DNA of 64,000 nucleotides from CATQHS01 sp963422655. GTDB lineage: Bacteria; Actinomycetota; Acidimicrobiia; Acidimicrobiales; Aldehydirespiratoraceae. The stretch's first letter is position 1. Every line of letters begins with the position of its first letter. The position numbers and the translations under genes are program-made. The notes beneath the pieces are model-generated. The model was not told the DNA's origin, searched no databases, and saw nothing but the letters and a program-made list of their open reading frames with translations. Shown here one piece after another: positions 36,084-44,652 of this stretch. The stretch is from positions 1,426,001 through 1,490,000 of the forward strand of contig OY730440.1 in NCBI GenBank assembly GCA_963422655.1. Direction: 5' to 3'.

Positions 36084-36740
36084 TCAGAAGATTAACAGAC
36101 CCCAGGAGATCCTCTCGGTACCGAAGGCCGCGATCAGCGCGTTGACGGCTTGTCGGGGTGAGCCCGTTGCAAGATCAAAGACGCCGGTGCTGAGCTTGGC
36201 GACGACGTTTTCATGCCCGGCCAATGCCTGCAGTGCTTCGGTGTCGATTGTGACGTTAACGAACCCGGCATGGTCAACAGCGATTTCCACGTCGCGGAAC
36301 CCGTCAGCGAGTCGACCGACGGCTCCGATTTCGTCGCGCAGGCAACAGACCGAGGGTGTCACGTCGGCCTCAACACACGCTTGCACCAGCATGCGTGCAC
36401 GTTCGCTGTCGATCCAGCTCCGGGCAGGCGCTGGCACCGAGAACAGACGCAGGCCCGCAACGCCGTTGAGGCTGACTGCTCCGGTCGCTCCGGCCGCGCT
36501 GACTGCGACCCACCCCGGGCATGCCAGCTTCGCGGCTTGGCGGGCTACCTCAACGTTGAAACCGTGAGCTCCTACGGCCTGTACCAGCACCGCTCCATCA
36601 ACCCCGGCTGCACGCACCCGAGCGACTACCGCCGCGGGCGAGGCGTCGACGCTGTGCCACCATGCACCAGCTGGATTTGCGGTTGAGTCTGCAACGGTGC
36701 GTGCAGCGTCGACAACATGCAGATGAGAGTCGAGCATCAT
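36084..36740 (-). pseudogene. Amidohydrolase (metal-dependent TIM-barrel), 3'-truncated
   Basis: About 218 residues of an amidohydrolase-2-type protein: MMLDSHLHVVDA at the N-terminus (metal HxH), AAVVARVRAAGVDGAVLVQAV, VEIAVDHAGF and FGTERISWG near the end. Family members normally continue from this last motif with SD(F/Y)P and a C-terminal helix. Here it runs straight into LLIF and a stop at the border of protease copy E, so the last part is lost. ATG 36740 or GTG 36743 are preferred starts (AAGGA upstream); a longer in-frame extension exists. It is divergent from a P450 gene with about 100 bp between, possibly an old two-gene locus. Fragments of the same gene occur at 22037 and 40545. Confidence 0.75.
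36089..36094 (-). promoter_or_regulatory. Putative leaderless -10 box, copy E
   Basis: TGT-TAATCT with 6 nt to the GTG start. This box lies within the truncated 3' end of the upstream amidohydrolase frame. Confidence 0.6.
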
Positions 36741-36841
36741 CACCGGGATCCTTGTCGGGTCAACCCATTCTGTACCGATCTTCTTAACCAGGCGAGACCG
36801 GCGGGTTCTGACGCGCACCGGTACCGTGCCAATCTCGGTTC

Positions 36842-37423
36842 ATGGGATCAATTGACCCACCGCCGCTCGACATCCTCGACGGCGACTTCTACGTCGAGAA
36901 CCCGTACGCGCGCTACGCCTGGCTCCGTGAGCATTCCCCGTGCCACTGGGACGACGTCAACGAGCTATGGGGCGTCACTAGCTACGACGACATCGTCGAG
37001 ATCGAGAAACGCAAGCACACCTTCATCAACTCCGACAAGACAAAGGGCGGCTACCGACCCAACATCCCCGCGGACGCCTCCATCATCGGGTGTGACGACC
37101 CGCTCCATCTGGCCCGCCGCAACCTGGTGTCGCGGCGGGCCACGCCGAGAGCGGTGACTCGCTGGGAGGATGAAGTGACCGCCACCGTTGACGCACTGCT
37201 CGACGATGTGCTCGAGCGAGGTCACGGCGAGATCGCCAGCGAGCTCGCAGCTCCCTTGCCAGCTCAAATAATCGGGCTGCTCCTCGGGTTCCCGCACGAG
37301 ATGTGGCCGAAACTGCAGTACTGGTCCGAGACCACGATCGCGTTGGGCGGCGGGCCCAGGTACCACAACGCCGAGGGGATGACTTCAGCAATGGAGTTCG
37401 CCGGGGCCTGCGCCGAACTTTAA
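36842..37423 (+). pseudogene. Cytochrome P450, N-terminal half only
   Basis: 193 residues matching the first half of an actinobacterial P450: FYVENPYARYAWLREHSPCH, VTSYDDIVEIEKRKHTFIN, the CYP125/CYP142-like DDPLHLARRNLVSRRATPR, and ELAAPLPAQIIGLLLGFP. The frame stops at EFAGACAEL. The I-helix, ExxR and heme-ligand Cys regions are missing; after the stop comes the flanking repeat of protease copy F. It therefore cannot bind heme in the normal way. Truncation coincides with the border of the array, as for the divergent amidohydrolase. Confidence 0.85.
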
Positions 37424-37439
37424 GACGCCAAGCAGGCCT

Positions 37440-37622
37440 GCCCGGCTGAATGACGTGATGAGCCGATGGATCAAGATCGAAGCTGAGACCTCGGCGAGGT
37501 CGGCGAACGACTTAGTTCAACAGGCCTACGTGGAGATGCCCGATGCCTCATCTTCGGATTCTCCTAAGCACATACGGGTTCGTACGGGCTGAGACCCGGG
37601 CGGTCTTCAGTCCTAGCGTCTG
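37440..37622. repeat. Array flank repeat, type 1, copy at protease F
   Basis: About 180 bp downstream of copy F resemble 41000-41167 downstream of pseudogene G (shared segments around ggtcagcgaacgac, gatgcccgatgcc and gagacccgggc). A short relic of it lies at 22190-22233 next to copy B. It marks the edge of the duplicated unit. Confidence 0.8.
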
Positions 37623-40517
37623 TTAGCGGTATTTGATGCTGGCGTAGTTCGGGCCTGGTCCCCAGCCGCCAACCACGCCGCTCGCGCCGACTGGTTTGAC
37701 TCGGTAGTAGTACTCGGTGCCTGGTGTCAGGCCAGCGGATCGATCCATATACGAAGCTGCCGTGGTTTCAGCGATTTCGGCGTAGGCTTGGCCTTGAATG
37801 GCTACCCGGCGGTACACCTTGTATCGAGCGACATCACCGGTTGATTGCTCCCAAGTGACTGACACGCCACCAGAAACAGCGGTTGCTTTGAGGCCGCCCA
37901 CGGCGGGAGCCACCGCTGGCGCGTAGTTTTTCCCGGTTCCCCAGCTGCCTACCGCTCCAGCAGCGCTGACTGCTTTCACTCGGTAATAGTACTCCGCGCC
38001 GGGTATCAGACCAGTTGACGGGTCAGAATACGAAGCCGTAGTTGATTCACCGATCTTAGTGTAGAGCTGGCCTCGAATTGCTACCCGGCGATACACCTCA
38101 TAACCGGCGACATCACCTGCTGGTTTCGCCCAAGTGAAACTTACCGAAGTTGAGTCCTGGCTAACCGATGCTTGCAGGCCGGTAAGGGCGGGGAGCCTAA
38201 CTGCAGCATAGTTAGATCTGCTTCCCCAGTGACCGACAACACCAGTGCTACTAACGGTCTTGATACGGTAGTAGTACTCCATGCCAGGAGTTAACCCCGC
38301 CTCAGGATCATAATATTCGGTCTCGCTGATAGTAGCGATCCGCTCATATGGATGCCCGGCCACAGCTGCCCGCCGATACACCTCATAGCTAGCTACGTCG
38401 GCCTTGACCTCATTCCACGATACTACGACTCCACGAAATAGTCTCCCATTGAGCATAGTCCCGGGGGTAACAAGCCGTGCCCGTGGTGTAGCAGTTGGCA
38501 CTCGCGCAGCAGCATAGTCAGACTCAGACCCCCACGAGCCTTCCAATCCATGCTGATTGACCGGTCTTACTCGGTAGAGATATTTGACTCCAGGACGAAG
38601 CCCTGAAATCGGGTCAAGATAGTCGCAGCAATCGCTTCGACCGATTTGTTGATAGACATCCCCTGATCCTATTGAGCGTCGATAGGCTTGAAAGTCTGTG
38701 ATCTTCACGCTATTGTTACCCGTGCGACTGATATTAGGATTTGTGTCGCTAGCATATTCAGACTGTGGCAACGAAGAGAGTTGCCAGCTGATACCTATAC
38801 CTCTTTGATTACTCGGTCCTTTCCAACTGGCTTTAGCACGAAGTCCTTTGACAAAATATACAGAGACTTCTATAGTATGACTAAACTTGCTTCTCAGGTT
38901 TAGATCGTTCACTGCTTGAACCTTGTACTCATAGCTGAATCCAGATAGCAACCCTGGCTGAGGATCAAGATACAATGGCGTGTACGTAGTAGCAATCAGC
39001 TTGAAATCTCCGCCGGATCCACTCAACCGGCGATAGACACGATACGAGAAGGCTCCTTCGGCTGGCTCGGTCCAAGTCAATCTTATCCCGGGCCTGGTCT
39101 TGATTCTGAGGTTACCCACGAGATTCTGAGGTGCGCTTGACGGCCTTGGAGGTTCAGTCAAGACTCTAACATCAAGAAAATCCTCTATTTCCTCAATCGC
39201 CGAAAATACTGCCCTTTTCTTACCCTTATAGTTACATTCAAGTGCCTTTGTAGCTCCTTTGTTAATCCCGTAGGCGATGCCATCAGCGTCATAGAATGGT
39301 CCACCACTGTCTCCGGTACAGCCCTTCAGACTCCTACCTTCAACTTTGACGAATACAGGTTCACATTGAGTGCCTTTTCCATCTTCACCCAAACATGGCG
39401 TTGCGCCTTTGGCCCACCCTATCGTTGGGTTCATTGAAATGTCTGTGACTTCACCACATGAGACGCCAGTCTTCCGTCCAGTCTTACAGATATAGGAGCC
39501 CATCATATCGGTTCGTTTGGCAGTTCCTGTTACCTCGCATACGGAGTTCGCGTTAGCACCGCAGACGTAGTCATTGGTGAGCTGATGGGAGTAACCAGCT
39601 GGGATCCGGTGGAACTGCGCATCTGCTCTTGTTCCTGCACGTCCAACCACAAAAGGCAACCACACCCCATGCATTGTCTGGAAGTTCGGGCAGTGCCCTG
39701 CGGTGAGGATTCCGTAGGGGCCTCCCGTCTGTTTGGCTATGAACCCAGCAGTGCAATACATTGCTTCTCCACCCCTAAATTCCGCTGTATTGCTGAACCC
39801 GCTGGCATCAGTCATCACCATCTCTACCCCTGTGTGTTCCCCCAGAGCGTCCCCAAGCACAGCTGCCTCAACCGCGAAGCGCACTTCAGGATCTGACTCT
39901 TGCTGAGGTGTTGCGTCGCGGCGGGAACGACCAGACCCCGAACCCGGGTCAATGCCAACCGTGACACTGTTGGCTGCCATATTGATACCCGTGTAGACCA
40001 CCATCGCAGCGATCTTGGAGCTGACCTCGGGATCATCTGTGATCAGTGTGGGATCAATCCGGTCCTGGGCGGCTTGTAGTTCTTCGTACGTGTGAGTGGC
40101 GCCGGTGCGGATCTCCACGTCATCATGCGCGGCCGCAACCCGCGACGCCTCCTCGCCGGGATCTTCGTCACCTGCCAGCCACACCCAGGCCCCGAAATCT
40201 TCGCCGTGATCAATCCCCCAACCAGCAACCCTTGAACCCTCCAACGCTCGGATCGAACCCATCGCCTCCTGTAAGAAGGCGATCCGGCTCATACGCCGCC
40301 CAGCCTCCCCAACGCTCACCGAATAATCACGCGCATACGACTCCGCCACAAAACCCACAGACGCCACAACCGAAACAGCTGTCTCCTCCTGCGAACCTTC
40401 CGAAACAGCAGCTGACGCCTCCGAACCATCCAGGGCATCCGAAGTGACCGTACCGGCCAAGGCCTCCCCTGACCCGGAGATCAGCCACAACCCAACCGCC
40501 AACAGCCAAGCCATCAC
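37623..40517 (-). CDS. Trypsin-like protease with 5 Fn3 repeats (copy F)
   Basis: A 964-residue intact member. Motifs: ILTAGHC, TRADAQF, TGDSGGP; RSRRD is kept. The second Fn3 domain is unusual, with a long insert (SLPQSEYASDTNPNISRTGN), and the region 38700-38900 is noticeably AT-rich. The last three Fn3 domains match those of C, D and G. Start GTG-ATG: either the GTG at 40517 or the next codon ATG could be used; TAATCT is six bases before the GTG. The upstream neighbour is a decayed amidohydrolase fragment. Confidence 0.9.
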   Translation of the reverse strand: MMAWLLAVGLWLISGSGEALAGTVTSDALDGSEASAAVSEGSQEETAVSVVASVGFVAESYARDYSVSVGEAGRRMSRIAFLQEAMGSIRALEGSRVAGWGIDHGEDFGAWVWLAGDEDPGEEASRVAAAHDDVEIRTGATHTYEELQAAQDRIDPTLITDDPEVSSKIAAMVVYTGINMAANSVTVGIDPGSGSGRSRRDATPQQESDPEVRFAVEAAVLGDALGEHTGVEMVMTDASGFSNTAEFRGGEAMYCTAGFIAKQTGGPYGILTAGHCPNFQTMHGVWLPFVVGRAGTRADAQFHRIPAGYSHQLTNDYVCGANANSVCEVTGTAKRTDMMGSYICKTGRKTGVSCGEVTDISMNPTIGWAKGATPCLGEDGKGTQCEPVFVKVEGRSLKGCTGDSGGPFYDADGIAYGINKGATKALECNYKGKKRAVFSAIEEIEDFLDVRVLTEPPRPSSAPQNLVGNLRIKTRPGIRLTWTEPAEGAFSYRVYRRLSGSGGDFKLIATTYTPLYLDPQPGLLSGFSYEYKVQAVNDLNLRSKFSHTIEVSVYFVKGLRAKASWKGPSNQRGIGISWQLSSLPQSEYASDTNPNISRTGNNSVKITDFQAYRRSIGSGDVYQQIGRSDCCDYLDPISGLRPGVKYLYRVRPVNQHGLEGSWGSESDYAAARVPTATPRARLVTPGTMLNGRLFRGVVVSWNEVKADVASYEVYRRAAVAGHPYERIATISETEYYDPEAGLTPGMEYYYRIKTVSSTGVVGHWGSRSNYAAVRLPALTGLQASVSQDSTSVSFTWAKPAGDVAGYEVYRRVAIRGQLYTKIGESTTASYSDPSTGLIPGAEYYYRVKAVSAAGAVGSWGTGKNYAPAVAPAVGGLKATAVSGGVSVTWEQSTGDVARYKVYRRVAIQGQAYAEIAETTAASYMDRSAGLTPGTEYYYRVKPVGASGVVGGWGPGPNYASIKYR

Positions 40518-40523
40518 GTCAGA

Positions 40524-40529
40524 AGATTA
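40524..40529 (-). promoter_or_regulatory. Putative leaderless -10 box, copy F
   Basis: TAATCT with 6 nt to the GTG start; preceded by CGG, so not of the extended type. Confidence 0.55.
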
Positions 40530-40544
40530 CCGAACACTTAGCCA

Positions 40545-40975
40545 AAGGCGCGATTCAGCGCGTTGGTGGCCGATCAAGGTAAATCCCATTGCCAGATCCA
40601 AGACACAGGTCCTGTGGTTGGAGACGATATTGTCGTGCCTCGCCAGCGCCTCCAACACCGCAGTGTCGGATATGGATCAAGTAACCCCGCATGGTCAACA
40701 GCGATTTCCACATCGCGGAACCCCTCAGCGAGGCGATCAACGGCTCCGAATTCGTCGCGCAGGTAACAGGCAGAGCGTATCGCTACCGGTGTGTGTCGTA
40801 GTTCAGAAACCGTAGGACGGCTGCCTCAACACACGCTTGCACCAGACACGTGCAGATTTCGTTACCGATCCAACTTCGGGCAGGCGCGGGCACCGAAAAC
40901 AGACGCAGGCCCGCAACGCCGTTGAGGCGCACTGCTCCGGTCGCTCCGGCCGCGCTGACTGCGACCCAACCCAGG
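40545..40975 (-). pseudogene. Decayed fragment of the amidohydrolase gene, copy 3
   Basis: Similar to about 36120-36515 over its whole length, for example around ggtcaacagcgatttccac and gacgcaggcccgcaacgccg, with indels and substitutions that break every frame. It lies directly upstream of protease copy F and joins the type 1 flank repeat of pseudogene G at about 40980. Confidence 0.82.
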
Positions 40976-40999
40976 CCTACCCGACCGACGATACGGCTA

Positions 41000-41167
41000 G
41001 CCGTTGGATCTAGAATGAAGCTGAGAAGCTCGGCAAGGTCAGCGAACGACTTGTCCAAAAGGCTACGTCAAGATGCCCGATGCCCCATCTTCGGATACTC
41101 CTAAGCACATAATGGGGTTCTCATTCGTACGGGATGAGACCCGGGCAGTCTGCAGTCCTAGCGGCTG
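41000..41167. repeat. Array flank repeat, type 1, copy at protease G
   Basis: Second full copy of the flank seen at 37440-37622, diverged by scattered substitutions and small indels. Confidence 0.8.
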
Positions 41168-44029
41168 TTACCGGAATTTGATGCTGGCGTAGTTCGGACC
41201 AGGCCCCCAGCCGCCAACCACGCCGTTGACGCCGACCGGTTTCACCCGGTAATAGTACTCGGTACCTGGTGTAAGGCCAGCGGATCGATCCAAATACGCA
41301 GCTACCGTCGTCTCAGCGATTTCGGCGTAAGCTTGGCCCTGAACGGCTCCCCGGCGATACACCTTGTATTGAGTGACATCACCGGCTGACCGCTCCCAGG
41401 ACACCGACACACCACCAGAAACAGCGGTTGCTTCGAGGCCGCCTACGGCGGGAGCCACAACCCTCGCATAGTTCTTGCCGGTTCCCCAGCTGCCAACCGC
41501 TGCAGCAGCGTTGACCGCTTTCACCCGGTAATAGTACTCCGCTCCGGGTATCAGACCAGTTGACGGGTCAGAATACGAGACTGTTGTCGTTTCACCGATC
41601 TTGGTGTAGAGCTGGCCTCGGATTGCTACCCGGCGATACACCTCATATCGGGTGACGTCACCGGCAGGTTTCGCCCAAGTGAACGTTACCGACCCCGAGT
41701 CTGAACTGACTGATGCTTGCAGGCCGGTCAGGGCGGGGAGCCTCACTGGAGCATAGTTTGATCTGCTTCCCCAGTGACCGACAACACTAGTGCTACTAAC
41801 AGTCTTGATGCGGTAGTAGTATTCCATGCCTGGAGTTAACCCAGCCTCAGGATCATAATATTCGATCCCACTGGTAGTAGCGATCCGCTCATATGGATGC
41901 CCGGCCACAGCTGCCCGCCGATACACCTCATAGCGAACTACATCGCCCTTGACCTCATTCCACGATACTACGACTCCGCGAAATAGTTTCCCATTGTGTG
42001 TAGTACCGGGGTCAGCAACCCGAGCCTTTGGCTTAGCAGTTGGCACTCGCACAGCCGCATAATCGGAGCTAGATCCCCACGAACCGATATCGTCATCCTA
42101 ACTTATTGGTCTTATTCGATACACGTATTCTGCCCCGGGGCGTAGCTTCGAAATCGGGTCAAGATAGTCACAACACTTATTCCATCCTACCGTTTTCCAT
42201 CCCACATTTTCGTAGCCTTGCCCTGATCCCACTTCGCGTCGATATATCCGAAAGAAATTGACCTGATCACGGTTGAGGGGTGGGATTAGTGTCCAGTTTA
42301 GTTGGATGCCTCTGTCAGATAAGGGTGCTTCCAAATTAGTTTTAGCCCGTAGATCTTTGGCAGCCCATATGTTGATATGAAAGTCACTGCTAGGGTCGCT
42401 CAGATGGTTCGCATTATTCGCCCGCACAATATATTGATACTGGTGGCCTGCTCCTATCAACCTAGGAGATATTTCATCAGGATCAGAACTCTGCGCGACT
42501 GGATCAAAGTAGGTTGGTTGCTGTGCAGAACCAATATGCTCATATTGACTACCTGATCCACTTACGCGCCGATAAACACTATATCCCACTGCATTGTCAA
42601 CTGGATTCCAAGCCAACTTCAAACTTACACGGGAGTCGCTCTCTGGATCGTGCACCAAGGAGCTTGTAAGGTTCTGAGGCGCGGTGCCCGGTGCTGTAAC
42701 AGGTTCCGTCAATATCTTGACGTTGAGATAGCTTTCGATCTCCTTAGCAACAGAAAAGATAATATAGAGATTCTTTTGACCGCAGAATCCGTTTCCTGCT
42801 GTTACGATACCGTAGGCGATACCGTTAGCGTCATAGACTGGTCCGCCGCTGTCACCTATGCATATCTCCATATTCGATCCATGAGCCTCAACGAATACAC
42901 TTTCGCATGCGATGCCGGTTTCGTCTTTATCCTCACATGCATTCGATCCGTCGTCATACCATTCTGTTAGGCTTATGGTAATGTCGGTTGCTGTACCGCA
43001 TGAGACGCCAGAATTCTTTCCGGTGTGACAGACATAGTCGCCCATCATGTCGGCTCGTTGGGCAGTTCCTGTTACTTCACATACTGAGTCCGCGTTGGCG
43101 CCGCAGACATAGTCATTGGTGAGCTGACGGGAGGAACCAAGCGGGATCTGGTGTAGCTGTGCATCCGCTCTGGTTCCTTTACCTCCGACCACAAATGGCA
43201 GTCTCTCTCCATGCATTGTCTGGTGGGCGGCGCAGTGGCCTGCAGTGAGGATTCCGTAGGGACCTCCGACCCGTTTGGCCGCGAACCCGGTCGTGCAACC
43301 CCATATTGCATCTCCAGCCCTGAAGTTCGCTGTCTTGGCGAACCCTGATGCGTTGGTCACTGTCACTCCTATACCCGTGTGTTGTTGCAGTACGTCGCCA
43401 AGTAGGGCTGCTTCGGCAGCGAAACCCTCAGTATCAGACTCTTGCTGGGGTGTGGCGTCACGGCGGGAACGACCAGACCCCGAACCAGGGTCAATGCCAA
43501 TCTTGACACTGTTGGCTGCCATATCGATACCCGTGTAGACCACCATCGCGGCGATCTTGGAGCTGGTCTCGGGGTCATCTGCTACCAGCTTGGGGTCAAT
43601 CCGGTCCTGAGCGGCCTGTAGTTCTTCGTACGTGTGTTTGGCACCGGTGCGGATCTCCACTTCATCGTGCGCAGCCGCAACCCGCGCTGCTTCCACGCCC
43701 GGTTGTTCGTCACCGGCCAGCCACACCCACGCCCCGAAATCCTCGCCATGATCAATCCCCTAGCCAGCAACCCTAGAACCCTCAAACGCCCGGATCGAAC
43801 CCATCACCTCCTGCAACAAACCGATCCGACCCAAACGCCGCCCAGCCTCACCAACGGTCACCGAATAATCCCGCGCATAAGACTCCGCCACAGAATCCGC
43901 CGAGCCCGAAGACTCGACCACCCCAACAGCCGCCGCCTCTTGCAAACCATCCGAAGTGCTCGTACTGGCCAGGGCATCCCCCGAACCAGCCCACAGCCAC
44001 ATCCCGACCGTCAACAGCCAAGCAATCAT
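41168..44029 (-). pseudogene. Trypsin-like protease with 5 Fn3 repeats, two amber codons (copy G)
   Basis: The whole gene of about 953 codons stays in one frame but contains two TAG codons, each where paralogues have a conserved Trp. At 43760-43762 VAGWGIDHG is read VAG-stop-GIDHG, inside the propeptide. At 42098-42100 RPISWDYD is read RPIS-stop-DDD, inside the second Fn3. All else is intact, including ILTAGHC, TRADAQL and IGDSGGP. Both changes are TGG to TAG (C to T on the plus strand). Without suppression only the signal and half the propeptide are made. It is closest to copy D. ATG start at 44029; TAATCT lies four bases upstream. Confidence 0.9.
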
Positions 44030-44033
44030 AAAT

Positions 44034-44039
44034 AGATTA
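44034..44039 (-). promoter_or_regulatory. Putative leaderless -10 box, copy G
   Basis: TGT-TAATCT, but with only 4 nt to the ATG instead of 6 as at the other array genes; a possible extra promoter lesion in this pseudogene. Confidence 0.45.
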
Positions 44040-44105
44040 ACAAATACTTCCATAGTTCCGGTCAACGGCTCCTGAAAACGCCAGCCCGTGTTCGTGAGTC
44101 GTGCA

Positions 44106-44450
44106 GATGGCGAACCGTTCACCTTCGCCCGGTTGTGGGAGAAATGCAAGTACCGCGACGATGACGAGCCCTCGCGCTGCATTCGTGCACGGTCGTCACG
44201 GGCCAACCCAACCAGAAGATGGCCCAATTTCTACCATCGCATGCCGTGATGTTGCCGCCGAGGTGGTGGGACGTCCGGCTCGACCGGGACAACCACGACA
44301 CGGCGATGCTGGAATTGCTGCTTGTTCTGGCCCGGATCGCCCTCCTGTGGATCTACTACGTAGCGCGCTGTGAATAACGTCGCCAATAGCAGGCCGCACC
44401 TGATCGTCGAGACAGGGCCGGACAGCCGCGGAACCGAGGTGGCGGTTTGA
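44106..44450 (+). pseudogene. C-terminal remnant of an SRAP (YedK/HMCES) gene
   Basis: Read across three frames: GEPFTFARLWEKCKYRDDDE, SCTVVT-like, FYHRMP, then VMLPPRWWDVRLDRDNHDTA, then AVNNVANSRPHLIVETG. These follow the SRAP family order (FAGLWE.W, SCTIxTTxAN, HRMPVIL, WxxWL, VNNVxNxxPxLIxP). The family protects abasic sites in single-stranded DNA. At HRMP-VML one base is missing (CCGTGATG for CCGGTGATG), and at least two more frame changes are needed. The N-terminal part with the catalytic Cys is absent, replaced by protease copy G. Confidence 0.78.
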
Positions 44451-44652
44451 CGGTTCGGGGGCGTTGTTTGACTGGCCAGGGCGTCACGACCTTAACTACA
44501 CCGGCGCCGCCGGGGTCGACTTGGTGGCCAACTAGTCAACGGAGGGTTCTGCATGGTGTGAGTACAGACACCCCAACAAGAACCATGGCACGGAACAACA
44601 ACCCTAACCCCACCACACCAAATCAACGACACACCACTAGGATATTTGTCCG
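44451..44652 (+). other. No gene recognised upstream of the UbiD-family gene
   Basis: About 200 bp. A short frame reading FDWPGRHDLNYTGAAGVDLV (from about 44467) looks coding but is too short to identify, and may be another gene scrap. The rest is A/C-rich on the plus strand. AGGA at about 44639 may serve as the UbiD ribosome binding site. Confidence 0.4.

Noticed and set aside
41168..44029. TAG recoded as a sense codon (for example Trp or pyrrolysine)
   Set aside because: Protease copy A ends normally at TAG after YRR, in line with paralogues, and no suppressor tRNA or recoding gene is seen; nonsense mutation is simpler.
44540..44640. G-quadruplex or Rho-utilisation elements in the A/C-rich stretches (also 12500-12545 and 58530-58580)
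   Set aside because: The G-runs on the opposite strand are too short or too few, and the orientation relative to transcripts is inconsistent among the three sites.
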